Shown: piece by piece, positions 1-9,304 of the stretch
Numbering within the stretch: the stretch's first letter is position 1
How the letters are laid out: every line of letters begins with the position of its first letter
Virus record (IMG/VR): IMGVR_UViG_3300030116_005518
Coordinates: 1 to 20,847 of that record
Length of the DNA: 20,847 nucleotides
DNA from: a virus
Strand: one strand, 5' to 3'
Translations under genes and position numbers: made by a program
The notes under the pieces: generated by a model
Seen by the model: only the letters and a program-made list of their open reading frames with translations
The model's database searches: none
What the model was told of the DNA's origin: nothing

Positions 1-562
1 CTACGCCGCTATTAATTTCTGTACCTGTTATTTCATTATGAGCATGTGCATATGCGCAAAGCTGTAAAAAATAATCTTGAATCCATTCTTCTTTTTTTGG
101 TTTATTAGTTTGTTTAAAATCAATAATATGCGGCTTGCCTTTATATACACCTACAATATCTGTTGTACCTGCGTATTGGTCTTTATAATATAACTGGACT
201 TCTGATCCCCATACTTCATCTACATGACATAAACCTTCTTCAATTATAACTTCAGCCATGCTTATAGCTTGTGTAGTTCTTGGATTATAATCAACTTTAT
301 ATTTCTCATCTAGAATATAACATTCTAAATAATTATGCATCTTTGTACCAATGCTGGCAGCTTCATCTCTAATACGTTTAGCTTCTTCTTGACCTACTCT
401 ATTAGCCCACTCATTAAGATATTTCATATCTTTAGTTTTGCTTAAAATAGATGTTACAGATGGAACAGAATTACCTTCAGGAGTTTTATATAATCTTATA
501 TCAGCGGAATCATCATCCCGAACAATTTCAGGATAAGAATATTTATCAAGGATAAGCTCCAT
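1..562 (-). CDS. PD-(D/E)XK nuclease, C-terminus cut by window edge
   Basis: Translating the minus strand from the ATG at 562 gives an open frame of at least 187 codons running off the left edge. The core of a RecB/Cas4-type PD-(D/E)XK nuclease is visible: helix motif GTKMHNYLE near residues 72-80, E121, metal-binding D135 in GTTDIVG, the IIDFK motif at 146-150 (D148, K150), and the QLCAYA helix at 167-172. Phage members of this family degrade or process DNA ends in recombination and replication. It lies 21 nt downstream of the acetyltransferase gene and could be read with it. A TATAAT hexamer sits 6 nt before its ATG, so it may also have its own promoter. The family is clear; the exact role is inferred. 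Confidence 0.8.
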   Translation of the reverse strand, partial: MELILDKYSYPEIVRDDDSADIRLYKTPEGNSVPSVTSILSKTKDMKYLNEWANRVGQEEAKRIRDEAASIGTKMHNYLECYILDEKYKVDYNPRTTQAISMAEVIIEEGLCHVDEVWGSEVQLYYKDQYAGTTDIVGVYKGKPHIIDFKQTNKPKKEEWIQDYFLQLCAYAHAHNEITGTEINSGV

Positions 563-568
563 CAAACT

Positions 569-574
569 ATTATA
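569..574 (-). promoter_or_regulatory. possible -10 box of nuclease gene
   Basis: On the minus strand TATAAT is followed by 6 nt and then the ATG at 562, the same geometry as the early promoters at the right end. A TTCCT lies 16 nt upstream, as in the early spacers, but no good -35 hexamer is present. It could be a middle promoter or chance in AT-rich DNA. Confidence 0.35.
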
Positions 575-583
575 GATACATTT

Positions 584-1057
584 CTAGGAAGATCTACGTT
601 TACGTTTATGTATTTTTAATATCTGGTTAAAAAAATCTTCTGTGCTTTTATATCTTCGATGTAAAGATTTCCATACTCGTTGAGCATCTCCAGAAGCATC
701 ATGAAAATAAGTAGCAATTGATCCAAGGTGATGTAAAGCTGTTTCATACAAAAGGTTTCCGTAACCCTTTTTACGAAATGGTTCATCTAAATCTGCATAG
801 CGAACAATATTATATAATTTACCATCAACCTTTTTATTAGCTTCAATAGTTAAGACTCCAACAACCTCATTAAAGCCTTTGGCAGGAGTATCTATGAATT
901 TAAGATTATAAGAAATATCGCGTGCTTTATCTTTCTTTTTACCTTTATAAGGATCTTCAACAACAATCGTAAGAAGATTCTCATGATTGCGTGGAGCACG
1001 TTTACGGCAGGATTGTCGAACAACGGGTACCATACTACAATACGGTACTGGTATCAT
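584..1057 (-). CDS. GNAT-family acetyltransferase
   Basis: This 157-aa protein has the acetyl-CoA binding signature of GNAT enzymes at residues 94-104 (FRKKGYGNLLY), preceded by beta strands (VVGVLTIE, IVRYADL) and followed by the DASGDAQRVWKSLHRRY segment, which fits the C-terminal GNAT fold. GNAT enzymes move an acetyl group from acetyl-CoA to an amine; the substrate cannot be told here. The ATG at 1057 lies one base after the TAA of the S74 fibre gene, so translation is probably coupled, and no Shine-Dalgarno site is seen. A second in-frame ATG is at residue 9. The C-terminus is strongly basic (KIHKRKRRSS). Confidence 0.72.
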   Translation of the reverse strand: MIPVPYCSMVPVVRQSCRKRAPRNHENLLTIVVEDPYKGKKKDKARDISYNLKFIDTPAKGFNEVVGVLTIEANKKVDGKLYNIVRYADLDEPFRKKGYGNLLYETALHHLGSIATYFHDASGDAQRVWKSLHRRYKSTEDFFNQILKIHKRKRRSS

Positions 1058-1058
1058 A

Positions 1059-2150
1059 TTAATCAGTTAGTTTTTTCTTTAACTCATCAATCTGTTTTTG
1101 CTGATCTTTAACAGCTTCAATGAGCAAAGGTATAATTTTTTCATACTTAACAGCCTTATAACCCGTGTCACGGGTTGTAACGGCTAATGGTAAAACTTCT
1201 TCTATCTCTTGAGCAATAACACCATAATCAACACCCTTAAGATGGTCAGGTGCATCTTCAGCCCACTCAAATGTAACTCCATTAATTGATTGTACTTTAT
1301 TAATTGGGTCTGATATAACAACTATGTTATTCTTTAACTGTTTATCAGAAGTAGAAAAGGCAGTGATATCACCTGATGCTTGAATTGTACCATTTGCGCT
1401 GACTGCTACGTTTGAAGAGCCACCTGTATCTACAGTAAGCTTAGACGCAGCTGATGGTGTATTAGAACCAATAGCTACTACATTAAGAGACTTATCTACA
1501 AATAGTGTATTACTATCAACATTTAGATCAGTTGATGAATCTTGTATTTGATTATATGTACTGTTCCAGTTAGCGCTATTAGCTTTAAGTTCAGTTTGGG
1601 TACTATAGTAGCTAGTATTCCAGCTAGCACTACTAGCTGCAACTTCTGATAAATTATTCAAAAGAGATGCACTGTTAGATGCAATATAGTTCCATGTATT
1701 ACTGCTTGCTCTAGTTTGTTCTAAACCATGGGTGTTTGCACCAAAGCCTGCAAATACAACTCCATTTGCTGATATATCACCAGCAACAGTCAACTCTTCT
1801 CCAGGGTTAACCTCCCCTATACCAACTTTATTATACCCACCTCCACCAGGAGTTAGATGAATAATATTTCCACCAGGTGCCGTCCATTTACTGCCTTGTG
1901 TCCATGTTCCACTATTGCCAACAATAGTTGAACGCAGACCTAAAATATCAGTAATCTCTCGTGCACCTAAGTTAGCGCTTAATTCAGGAGTAGTAATAGC
2001 AACAAAAGCTCCACTAAGATAAAAGTCCCCCATGAACTCTTGTCCTGGACCGGCAATAGGATCACGTGCAGAATCATAATAACCAGGCGTCGGTAAAGTA
2101 TGATGATTTTTACCGTGCCACTTACTATGAAATCTTACATTATCTGACAT
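1059..2150 (-). CDS. tail fibre with C-terminal S74 chaperone
   Basis: This is a 363-aa fibre or spike protein. Residues 265-363 form an intramolecular chaperone of endosialidase (Peptidase_S74) domain: STSDKQLKNNI with S268 and K273 in the spacing of the known Ser/Lys cleavage dyad, then the VDYGVIAQEIEEVLP motif, and a C-terminal coiled coil (residues about 345-361). In this family the domain folds the fibre trimer and then cleaves itself off. Residues 150-215 contain repeated SxxWN..Y elements typical of trimeric stalks. The gene is the first after a late promoter whose octamer ends 6 nt before the ATG. It is likely a receptor-binding or baseplate-attached fibre. Confidence 0.85.
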   Translation of the reverse strand: MSDNVRFHSKWHGKNHHTLPTPGYYDSARDPIAGPGQEFMGDFYLSGAFVAITTPELSANLGAREITDILGLRSTIVGNSGTWTQGSKWTAPGGNIIHLTPGGGGYNKVGIGEVNPGEELTVAGDISANGVVFAGFGANTHGLEQTRASSNTWNYIASNSASLLNNLSEVAASSASWNTSYYSTQTELKANSANWNSTYNQIQDSSTDLNVDSNTLFVDKSLNVVAIGSNTPSAASKLTVDTGGSSNVAVSANGTIQASGDITAFSTSDKQLKNNIVVISDPINKVQSINGVTFEWAEDAPDHLKGVDYGVIAQEIEEVLPLAVTTRDTGYKAVKYEKIIPLLIEAVKDQQKQIDELKKKLTD

Positions 2151-2156
2151 ATAAAA

Positions 2157-2164
2157 TATTTATC
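2157..2164 (-). promoter_or_regulatory. T4-type late promoter, GATAAATA
   Basis: The minus-strand octamer GATAAATA differs from T4 TATAAATA at one base. Six nucleotides separate it from the ATG at 2150, so transcription should begin at or next to the start codon. Confidence 0.75.
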
Positions 2165-2168
2165 CTTT

Positions 2169-3953
2169 TTAGCTCAATTCCACTGTTTGTTCGGGCAATG
2201 GGTATTTATTTGTTGCAGTTGTTTGTAATATACCTGCTATTTCAAGCTGCAAATCACAAATTTTCTTTATACATCTGTTAACAACATCAGCAATACATGG
2301 CTCATTAATACCAACAAAATAATTATTATCTGCTGATAAATTAAGAATATGAGTTTCAAATTCTTGTAGATATTGTATATCTGTTAATTGTAACTGACCA
2401 TTTGCTTGATATGTACCTGTTACTTTAGAATGAATATGATCATTAAAAATCATATGATTATATAATAGTTTATATAATGCTTTATTGACCATATAAGAAG
2501 AAATATATTCATCTTTTTCTACATGCACACTAGATAAATCAAAAGTTTGAGTTTTATATAAATCATATACTAAAGTTTTGTAATTAGTTTTTTCATATGG
2601 CTCAATGAATATTTTACCTACTGGTGCATTCGTAACAGGTGGTTCATAAGTAGCAGTAGTTTCTGAACCAAGGAATAATGTTTCTCTGTCTCCGATACCA
2701 GACGCAACGTCAAAGAATGAAAAAGCTTCAGAACCAGAAACAGCAGCCATATTTAAAATATTGTTTGTTTTATATGTACCTATAGATTTATCTGGTCTTG
2801 ATACAAACTTTTTATAGAGGTTAGTTTCAGTTAAAACATAAAAAATGTTATTATTAATTTCTGAGAAAATAATATTTTTAAAAGTTTCGCCTGATACTCT
2901 GTCTGAAAAAGTTAAAGTGTTTAAAAATTGTCCTGATGAATTATATGTTGTCATTTCTCCATCTCGAGAAAGAAGATAAATATCTCCTGAGCCGTGATGT
3001 ACATTAATATCAATATATGTGTCACCGGATAAAGACTTAAATTGATTAGCAATAATTTTGCTTTCTTTCCAATTTAAATTTTTATCAAATATTTTATATC
3101 CACTTAACGCAGGATCTAAAACATAAACATTATCCTCTTTATCAAGAGCAATCTTTTTGGCTGATTTAAATTTAGAATTAATAACTTTAGATGATGTTTC
3201 ACCACCAACAGATACTTCCAAAAATCTACTAATACCAGACAAAGCTGAGCCGTGTGTTAATACACTTTCTACATTTAGCTTGTGAATTAAATTATTATCT
3301 AAGACAAATAGTTTACCATCTTTAGTTGCTTCTACATCTAAAATATTAGTAAATGAAAGATCAGTAACTGTTTCTAAGGTTGTTATACCAGAACCTCCAA
3401 ACCTTTCTACAGGGTCTCTTCCTGCAGTTATGTAAGGAGCTGTACTTGTATGTTCTACTTCTAAAGCTAATAATGTAGTACCATTTTTAACTGGTACAAA
3501 ACCAACAAATCGTGTACCATCAGTATCCTGTACAAAAGCTGCATCTGTAAATCCAGAAAGTACAGTACCATTTGATGCAGCAACATTTGTTACAGCTTTA
3601 GTGTTTGTAGGAGGTGATAAAAATTTAAATCCATTAACTGTAGTTTCTGTACCAATAGCTCCTTCCCAAACTCCATCAAGAGGCATATCATTAATGGCTA
3701 GTTTAGATTGTGCATTAAGATAGAGAAAATTATCATGTAATAAATCTAATTTACTATTAAAGGTTTCTTGTGTGATAAATGTATCATATTCAAAACGTAC
3801 CTGGTCGTAGTTATTTGGTAAAATAATTTGATCAGTTATATATCTGTCTAAATTAAATTTTTCTGCTACTTGATTATCAATATTAGTGCCTGATAATACT
3901 GCTACATCTGGAGCAGCATCTAAAACAGTTCTTTTTGTTAAATCAGTATTCAT
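2169..3953 (-). CDS. structural protein with NHL-like beta-propeller
   Basis: This 594-aa protein is not matched to a named gene. Residues about 195-420 contain repeated blade-like units (GKLFVLDNN..IHKLN, DNVYVLDP..YKIFDKN, GDIYLLSRDGEMTTYNSSG, NNIFYVLTETNLYKKF) typical of NHL/YVTN beta-propellers. The N-terminus (1-110) includes a helical region. The C-terminus (about 455-594) is helix-rich with the segment YLQEFETHILNLSADNNYF. The TAA of the 1221-aa gene overlaps this ATG, and a GGAGG lies 9 nt upstream inside that gene's glycine codons. Co-expression and shared propeller units suggest that the two proteins form one virion structure, perhaps a long fibre or baseplate appendage. That role is inferred. 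Confidence 0.7.
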   Translation of the reverse strand: MNTDLTKRTVLDAAPDVAVLSGTNIDNQVAEKFNLDRYITDQIILPNNYDQVRFEYDTFITQETFNSKLDLLHDNFLYLNAQSKLAINDMPLDGVWEGAIGTETTVNGFKFLSPPTNTKAVTNVAASNGTVLSGFTDAAFVQDTDGTRFVGFVPVKNGTTLLALEVEHTSTAPYITAGRDPVERFGGSGITTLETVTDLSFTNILDVEATKDGKLFVLDNNLIHKLNVESVLTHGSALSGISRFLEVSVGGETSSKVINSKFKSAKKIALDKEDNVYVLDPALSGYKIFDKNLNWKESKIIANQFKSLSGDTYIDINVHHGSGDIYLLSRDGEMTTYNSSGQFLNTLTFSDRVSGETFKNIIFSEINNNIFYVLTETNLYKKFVSRPDKSIGTYKTNNILNMAAVSGSEAFSFFDVASGIGDRETLFLGSETTATYEPPVTNAPVGKIFIEPYEKTNYKTLVYDLYKTQTFDLSSVHVEKDEYISSYMVNKALYKLLYNHMIFNDHIHSKVTGTYQANGQLQLTDIQYLQEFETHILNLSADNNYFVGINEPCIADVVNRCIKKICDLQLEIAGILQTTATNKYPLPEQTVELS

Positions 3954-6900
3954 TAGTAACTTCCTCCGCCTCCTCCGCCTGTTGATGAGCTTGTAGTACC
4001 AGTATCACTCTCTGTTGTAAGATTAATAGTTTCAACTGCAGTTTCTCTACCAGTTAATGTTAATGTATTAACAGTAACACCATCCCAATCTACTTTATTT
4101 AATTTAGTATAAGCAGGAGATATATTTCCAAGATGTTCAATAACCTTATCAACTATTTTACTCTTAAGTGATTCATCTGTTATATTTGAACCACGTACAT
4201 CAATATTATAGAACTCACTCTTTCTACCTGGTACTTTAAATTTAAACGTACGTTCAATCTCATCTATGTAATTTCTATTACCTATAGCCATATCAAACTT
4301 AACTGGCTCAATATTAGTAAGACATCTATAATGAGATTTTAATTCATAATATTGTAAATTTTTGCTGTATAATTTTATATTTGTCAGCTCAACGCCTGCA
4401 ATTTTATGAAAGGAAGGTTGCTTAGTATATTTGTCTAATAAAATATTATGTATATAAGGTGTTGTACCTACAACTAAATTACTATTAAAGACAGGCAAGA
4501 ACGAGAATTTTGTACCACCTAAGCTTATAGTTTGTTGTTCTAATGAATCTACATACAGTTTATAACTTCCTTGTTCAGCGTTAAATGAAATATGGAAGTT
4601 ATGTCTACTATTATCTAAACCAGATGTTGAGAATGTCAATGTATGAGCAGAATAAGCTGCAGTTGCTGTTGATGTATTATACTCATTAACAACACCTATT
4701 TTAAATTTAAGATCATTAGCATCATTACGTCTAAAGCGACGAGCTGTTTCATACCCATTGAACGACTTAACACCTGATAGAGAATCCAAACCGTCAGTCT
4801 GTCCGAGACTATAAACATCTTCTACAGTATCTATAACATTACCAGTATCAAGATTAAGCTTAATAAAGTTACCGCCACCTGATACTTCATTAAATACAAC
4901 AGCATATCCATTATAACCTGTATTGTCAAACTCATAAACAAAGTCAATATTTCTACTATTAAATCCAGAAGGTGTACCTGTTAGAGAGCTAGTAAATAAA
5001 ACATTTCTATCTTTATCTATTTTAGCAACTTTTTGCTCTCCATATAATACCCAAACATTATTACTGTTATCAACATTTACTCCGACTATAGGCTCTTCAC
5101 TAGAGAGCGCTCTAACTACTGTTAGGCTTGATGCACTCATCGCTCTGTCGTATGTCCATATATTATTGTTAGCAATAAACCAAGGATCACCGTCATTATC
5201 AACAGCAAAGTTATTGTTAATAGCACTTATACCTGCTACTGTAGTTTTATAGTCAACTGCGACTACAATTGGATTAGTACCAAATAATGGATGAGAAGAA
5301 ACATTAGGTGCTGCTATTCTTAAACCAGATAGAGCACCACCTCTCATAGTATTGTTATTGCTCTCGTAAAGATTAACTTTAATTACTTCACCGAGATAAT
5401 TATCATCTTGATTTTTAAGATCATACTTAACAACATTAGCTTCAGCTCGAGAATTAAAATCTGTATTAACAGCAGCGTTAGCTGTACTTAATGTACAAAT
5501 ATAGATATTATGTTCATCAATATCCATATCAGATGGTAAACAACCAGTAGCTATTCTTGAGCTTAAATCAATTTTATTTTTTATTACTCCATCGTGATCA
5601 TATTCATATATAACCCATTGATCATCTAAAATATAATAACCGCTAGTTGATGGATTCTTTTTAAATAGCCTAATGTTTTTACCTAGAGTGTGAGTATCAA
5701 GTTTAACGTAATCAGTATTATACGCTTCAACGTTTGTATTCTTAGGAATTAAAAAGGTAGGTGTAACTACTTCTTCATTAAAAACTCCAAAACCATTATC
5801 AATATAATTACCTAATATTTGATGACCGAAAGGTTTAGTCCAATCATCACATTTCATCCAGAAGTTAAGATCAAAAGAGCCTTTATTGTCTACATTTTTT
5901 ATAACTCCATATTCATTGCTATTAAACTCATAACTGTTATCTAAAGGCTGGTCTAATAATGATCCTGAAGCATCTTTATATTCTTCAATACCATCTACGA
6001 TAAGTTTATAGCTACATTTATCAATTATTGTTTTAGAATCATTATTACCGATATGGTGATATGCATATGCCGTACCAGCTTCAAAAACTAAATTACTTCT
6101 TACATCAAATACACTAAAATCTTTTGCAGATAGATAAACTACAAATGAACTCCAATCATCAATAATTTGTACTAAATCAGATGTTAATGCAGCAGTCTTA
6201 GTTAAAAAGCTAGGATTGTAATAACGATCAACCCATACAGATGTACCATTAATATCTCCATTACCTGATAACCAAGAACAAACCCAACTATCATCTGTTT
6301 GAGGCATTAGATTATTTTTATAATCTTCTGTTCTTTTAAGAAAAACTTTATCACTAGTTGCAGGTCTATCTCCTGCTATAGCTCCAGCATCAACAAATTT
6401 AGAATCATGTATACTTAAACGTATATAAGGACTAAATGTATAAGGTATGTGAAAGTATGTTAGCTTATCTGGATGAAAAGATACTTCTTTTGTTCCTGTA
6501 TTATAGCCAGCAAATACATTATGTGTACCTAATTCTTGATTTGTACCGGTATGAAGCTTTGTATATTTTCTGTGAGTAACTATGTCCTCATTAAAGATAT
6601 TATTTTTAGAACCTTTACCTTCTGCATTAAGCTGATTCTTTAATGGAAGAATATCAACATCATAATTATTAGCAGTTATATTATTAAATGTTGTTGTTAT
6701 TATTTTATTATTCTTAAGATCATCAATTGTTTTGCCTAATGCTTTATCAAGTGAGTAATTATTAATACCAGATACATAGCTTGTCCATGTATCATTTAAT
6801 GATAAGGTTGTTGGTGCATAGGACGTTTTACGCAATTCAAAAACAGTATTGTCATTTAAAATGGTCTCATTAGTTGCTGTTCCAGTTGCTATAGCACCTG

Positions 6901-7618
6901 ATAGCTGAGATAGTTTTAATGTATGTAATGCACCGCTATTTTTTCCTGCTGACAATATCCATGTCGTTGATGCATTTCGCATATGTCCAGATAACGTCTT
7001 AAAGAAAGAAATATAACCTGAACCTTCGTCATAAAGATAGTTAAAAATTTGTGTATCTCTATCTTGAGTGGTTGCTACATTACCATCTGATGCACTAACT
7101 GGCAAGACGATTGCGTCTTCAGCAGCTGTTAACATAGACCAGTCTGTACTAACGCCTACGTCTGCTACTGTAAAATATTTTAATGTAGAATTATTTGAGT
7201 TATAATCATATTGACGAATTGCACATTGCTGTTCATCTATTAAGATAACTTCAAAAAGAGAATTAGCATCTAATGTTGTACTTGTTCCTGATAATTGTAA
7301 TATATCTCTATTAGTACCAGCACCATGTAGATATTTGTTTTGATCACGTAATTTTAAAGTTGTAACAATATACTTAGGATATGTTGACTTATTTGTATTA
7401 ACAGTTAATCCGAGATCATTTGTTGTAAAGTCCGTGAGGAAAAACTTATTATAATTATTTGTTGTAGTATCTTCAGCAGCTGAAAGAATATTATTTGATA
7501 TTAATGTTAATAGTCCCTCAGTAAAGTCAGTAGTTTTATCAATAGAGACAAATTCATCATGCGCATATGAAGCACTTAAAGCTTTTGTATTGTCAGTATT
7601 GAAAGGAAATACATCCAT
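3953..7618 (-). CDS. large fibre/structural protein, LamG plus beta-propeller
   Basis: At 1221 aa this is the largest protein in the window. Residues about 578-614 (GSFDLNFWMKCDDW...ILGNYIDNGFGVF) resemble the first strands of a LamG/ConA-like jellyroll. Residues about 965-1097 (HNFHISFNAEQGSYKLYVD..., then VELTNIKLYSKNLQYYELKSHY) resemble its remaining strands. Between them, residues about 660-935 carry propeller-like repeats (DDQWVIYEYDHDG, GDPWFIANNNIWTYDR, NNVWVLYGEQKVAKIDKD). The protein ends in Ser/Thr-rich sequence and six glycines. It starts a late operon directly behind a perfect TATAAATA. By size and context it is likely an adhesin-like fibre or baseplate protein; LamG-type folds often bind glycans. 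The domain calls come from pattern reading. Confidence 0.7.
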   Translation of the reverse strand: MDVFPFNTDNTKALSASYAHDEFVSIDKTTDFTEGLLTLISNNILSAAEDTTTNNYNKFFLTDFTTNDLGLTVNTNKSTYPKYIVTTLKLRDQNKYLHGAGTNRDILQLSGTSTTLDANSLFEVILIDEQQCAIRQYDYNSNNSTLKYFTVADVGVSTDWSMLTAAEDAIVLPVSASDGNVATTQDRDTQIFNYLYDEGSGYISFFKTLSGHMRNASTTWILSAGKNSGALHTLKLSQLSGAIATGTATNETILNDNTVFELRKTSYAPTTLSLNDTWTSYVSGINNYSLDKALGKTIDDLKNNKIITTTFNNITANNYDVDILPLKNQLNAEGKGSKNNIFNEDIVTHRKYTKLHTGTNQELGTHNVFAGYNTGTKEVSFHPDKLTYFHIPYTFSPYIRLSIHDSKFVDAGAIAGDRPATSDKVFLKRTEDYKNNLMPQTDDSWVCSWLSGNGDINGTSVWVDRYYNPSFLTKTAALTSDLVQIIDDWSSFVVYLSAKDFSVFDVRSNLVFEAGTAYAYHHIGNNDSKTIIDKCSYKLIVDGIEEYKDASGSLLDQPLDNSYEFNSNEYGVIKNVDNKGSFDLNFWMKCDDWTKPFGHQILGNYIDNGFGVFNEEVVTPTFLIPKNTNVEAYNTDYVKLDTHTLGKNIRLFKKNPSTSGYYILDDQWVIYEYDHDGVIKNKIDLSSRIATGCLPSDMDIDEHNIYICTLSTANAAVNTDFNSRAEANVVKYDLKNQDDNYLGEVIKVNLYESNNNTMRGGALSGLRIAAPNVSSHPLFGTNPIVVAVDYKTTVAGISAINNNFAVDNDGDPWFIANNNIWTYDRAMSASSLTVVRALSSEEPIVGVNVDNSNNVWVLYGEQKVAKIDKDRNVLFTSSLTGTPSGFNSRNIDFVYEFDNTGYNGYAVVFNEVSGGGNFIKLNLDTGNVIDTVEDVYSLGQTDGLDSLSGVKSFNGYETARRFRRNDANDLKFKIGVVNEYNTSTATAAYSAHTLTFSTSGLDNSRHNFHISFNAEQGSYKLYVDSLEQQTISLGGTKFSFLPVFNSNLVVGTTPYIHNILLDKYTKQPSFHKIAGVELTNIKLYSKNLQYYELKSHYRCLTNIEPVKFDMAIGNRNYIDEIERTFKFKVPGRKSEFYNIDVRGSNITDESLKSKIVDKVIEHLGNISPAYTKLNKVDWDGVTVNTLTLTGRETAVETINLTTESDTGTTSSSTGGGGGGSY
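3963..3967 (-). promoter_or_regulatory. Shine-Dalgarno site inside glycine codons
   Basis: Minus-strand GGAGG, 9 nt before the ATG at 3953, is formed by the GGC/GGA codons of the C-terminal glycine run of the upstream 1221-aa protein. It supports the start at 3953. Confidence 0.75.
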
Positions 7619-7625
7619 CTAAGAA

Positions 7626-7633
7626 TATTTATA
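7626..7633 (-). promoter_or_regulatory. T4-type late promoter, TATAAATA
   Basis: Perfect T4 late octamer on the minus strand, 7 nt before the ATG at 7618, driving the 1221-aa and 594-aa genes. Confidence 0.85.
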
Positions 7634-7662
7634 GGAAGATCCACATTAAGACAATCAATTTA

Positions 7663-8547
7663 TTAAGGTCCGGTAGATACAATTTGCGTTGCTGTAAATG
7701 TACCAGCTGCTATCTCCATAATTATAAACATACTTTCACCATCAAAACGTTCATCATTATTAGAGGTGCTTACACAACGATTTAAATGAAATGTATTTGC
7801 TGATGTATCTACATTCCGTATAGTAGGATGATATGTAACAGGTGTACCTTTACTTGCACCAGGTGCATCTATATGTATTAAATATTGTTCTTCATTAGTA
7901 GTATCAGCATTAGCATCATAATTAGCTTTAAACATATAATGGGCTCGAGAAGTGCCACCTCCCAGTGGGTTATGATCTAATCTATCAATATATGTTGGAC
8001 TACTATAATCTGTACCTGTATCTCGTCTAAAACCAAAACCAAATCTATGATTACTAGCTTCATGGTTTATTTTTGGTAATAGCAAAAATACAGAATTATC
8101 AGCCTTGGGTGTTATTGAAGCTGATAAAGCAGATAATGAATGTATAGCATCATCTTCAAAAGATATTGTCATATGCTCATTTGTTCTAAAGTATATTGTC
8201 TGCAATACAGATCCTACAACTGAGTTTTCAAAATCAGCAACTTCAATTGTATCAACATCTGCACTAACAGCTGATAACTGAGTCAATACATTAACACTAT
8301 TAAGTTTAAGATTCTGATCTACTCCATTATATAAAGCAGCTGTTAAGGTTTTTAATTCTGTTTTATTCTGTGCAATATCATCTGCATGAGCAGAAATAGT
8401 TGTATTAAATGTAGCGTTATCTAATGGAATAAGAACGTTACCAAAATCAATCTTCTGTGTACCGTTAGGTGTATCTATAATGAAAAAATCCCCACTGTTG
8501 ACTTCTTCAACTTCATTCAAATTTGATATGGATGTATTGTTAGCCAT
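7663..8547 (-). CDS. short tail-fibre paralogue A
   Basis: This 294-aa protein shares an N-terminal module with the gene upstream of it (MANN-TSI-NL--VE---GDF----NGT--IDF, residues 1-37). It has a coiled middle (about 45-85) and a C-terminal beta domain with the pattern SALSASITPKADNSVF and a late MEIAAG, as in the other fibre paralogues here. An extra tail (TFTATQIVSTGP) follows. The ATG lies one base after the TAA of the preceding gene, with AGGA just upstream, so translation is coupled. It is probably a receptor-binding tip or minor fibre; the N-terminal module probably docks both proteins to the same partner. Confidence 0.65.
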   Translation of the reverse strand: MANNTSISNLNEVEEVNSGDFFIIDTPNGTQKIDFGNVLIPLDNATFNTTISAHADDIAQNKTELKTLTAALYNGVDQNLKLNSVNVLTQLSAVSADVDTIEVADFENSVVGSVLQTIYFRTNEHMTISFEDDAIHSLSALSASITPKADNSVFLLLPKINHEASNHRFGFGFRRDTGTDYSSPTYIDRLDHNPLGGGTSRAHYMFKANYDANADTTNEEQYLIHIDAPGASKGTPVTYHPTIRNVDTSANTFHLNRCVSTSNNDERFDGESMFIIMEIAAGTFTATQIVSTGP

Positions 8548-8548
8548 G

Positions 8549-9289
8549 TTATCCTGTTATAATTTCCATAACTGTATATGTCGATACCGCAACTGAACTA
8601 TCCATATTATTAGAATCACTGTGAGTATGTGATCTGTTAATATGGATGTCATTTCCACTATGATTAGCAAAAGCAATACCATATGTTTGCTCATCAGTTG
8701 AACCAGGATGATCAATACAAGTAAATGAAACAAGATTACTATCAGCCGCACTATTAACAGTATCTCTAAATGTAACTCCTGGTCTATTGCTTAGATCATC
8801 AGCTTCTATAAAACGATCAAAATTATTTTTAACAATAAGAAATCCGTTGGTTGCTTCTGCCGCGCAGCTATGATGAACACAAACATTTATATGTATAACG
8901 CTATTAGTTTTAGTAGGTGTAATTGCAGCACTTAAACCTTCAATTACGGAAAATGTTGTTTCATTAGATGTAACAGAGAAAGTATCTCTTTTTACTGTGC
9001 TGACAACTTGATTAATTCCCTTTTTAATATCTGCACTAATAGTAGCTACATCTGTTTTTATTGGATTTATAGAACCACTAACAGAATCAATAGATGAACT
9101 TAATCCAGTTATATCTGTTTGCAATCCAGATATTTGAAATCCGTGAGTTGTATTATTATCTCCTAATACAAAATCTTCAAAATCAATAATGCTTGTACCA
9201 TTATCAGCTTCAACAAGAAGAAAGTCACCAGCTTTTATCTCCTCAACTTGAGGTAAATTCTTAATACTAGTATTTTTGTTATCAGCCAT
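8549..9289 (-). CDS. short tail-fibre paralogue B
   Basis: This 246-aa protein has the same N-terminal docking-like module as its neighbour (TSIKNLPQVEEIKAGDFLLV, NGTSIIDF), a helical linker (about 50-95) and a C-terminal domain with SAAITPTKTNSVIHI and the end TYTVMEIITG. The same C-terminal pattern occurs in the plus-strand fibres at 14390-15555. The ATG directly follows two tandem ATAAATA motifs, so this is the first gene of a late operon with paralogue A. A receptor-binding role is inferred. Confidence 0.65.
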   Translation of the reverse strand: MADNKNTSIKNLPQVEEIKAGDFLLVEADNGTSIIDFEDFVLGDNNTTHGFQISGLQTDITGLSSSIDSVSGSINPIKTDVATISADIKKGINQVVSTVKRDTFSVTSNETTFSVIEGLSAAITPTKTNSVIHINVCVHHSCAAEATNGFLIVKNNFDRFIEADDLSNRPGVTFRDTVNSAADSNLVSFTCIDHPGSTDEQTYGIAFANHSGNDIHINRSHTHSDSNNMDSSVAVSTYTVMEIITG

Positions 9290-9304
9290 TATTTATTATT
9301 TATC
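9290..9304 (-). promoter_or_regulatory. tandem late promoter motifs
   Basis: Two ATAAATA copies lie back to back on the minus strand (9297-9303 and 9290-9296). The distal one is 7 nt from the ATG at 9289, the usual spacing here, and includes the TAA stop of the upstream lectin-like gene. The proximal copy touches the ATG and is probably not used as a promoter. Confidence 0.7.

Noticed and set aside
2066-2281. Plus-strand 71-codon frame
   Set aside because: It crosses the late promoter and the start of the S74 fibre gene on the other strand; no promoter of its own.
8557-8751. Minus-strand 64-codon hydrophobic frame
   Set aside because: It lies wholly inside the 246-aa fibre gene in another frame and has no start signals.
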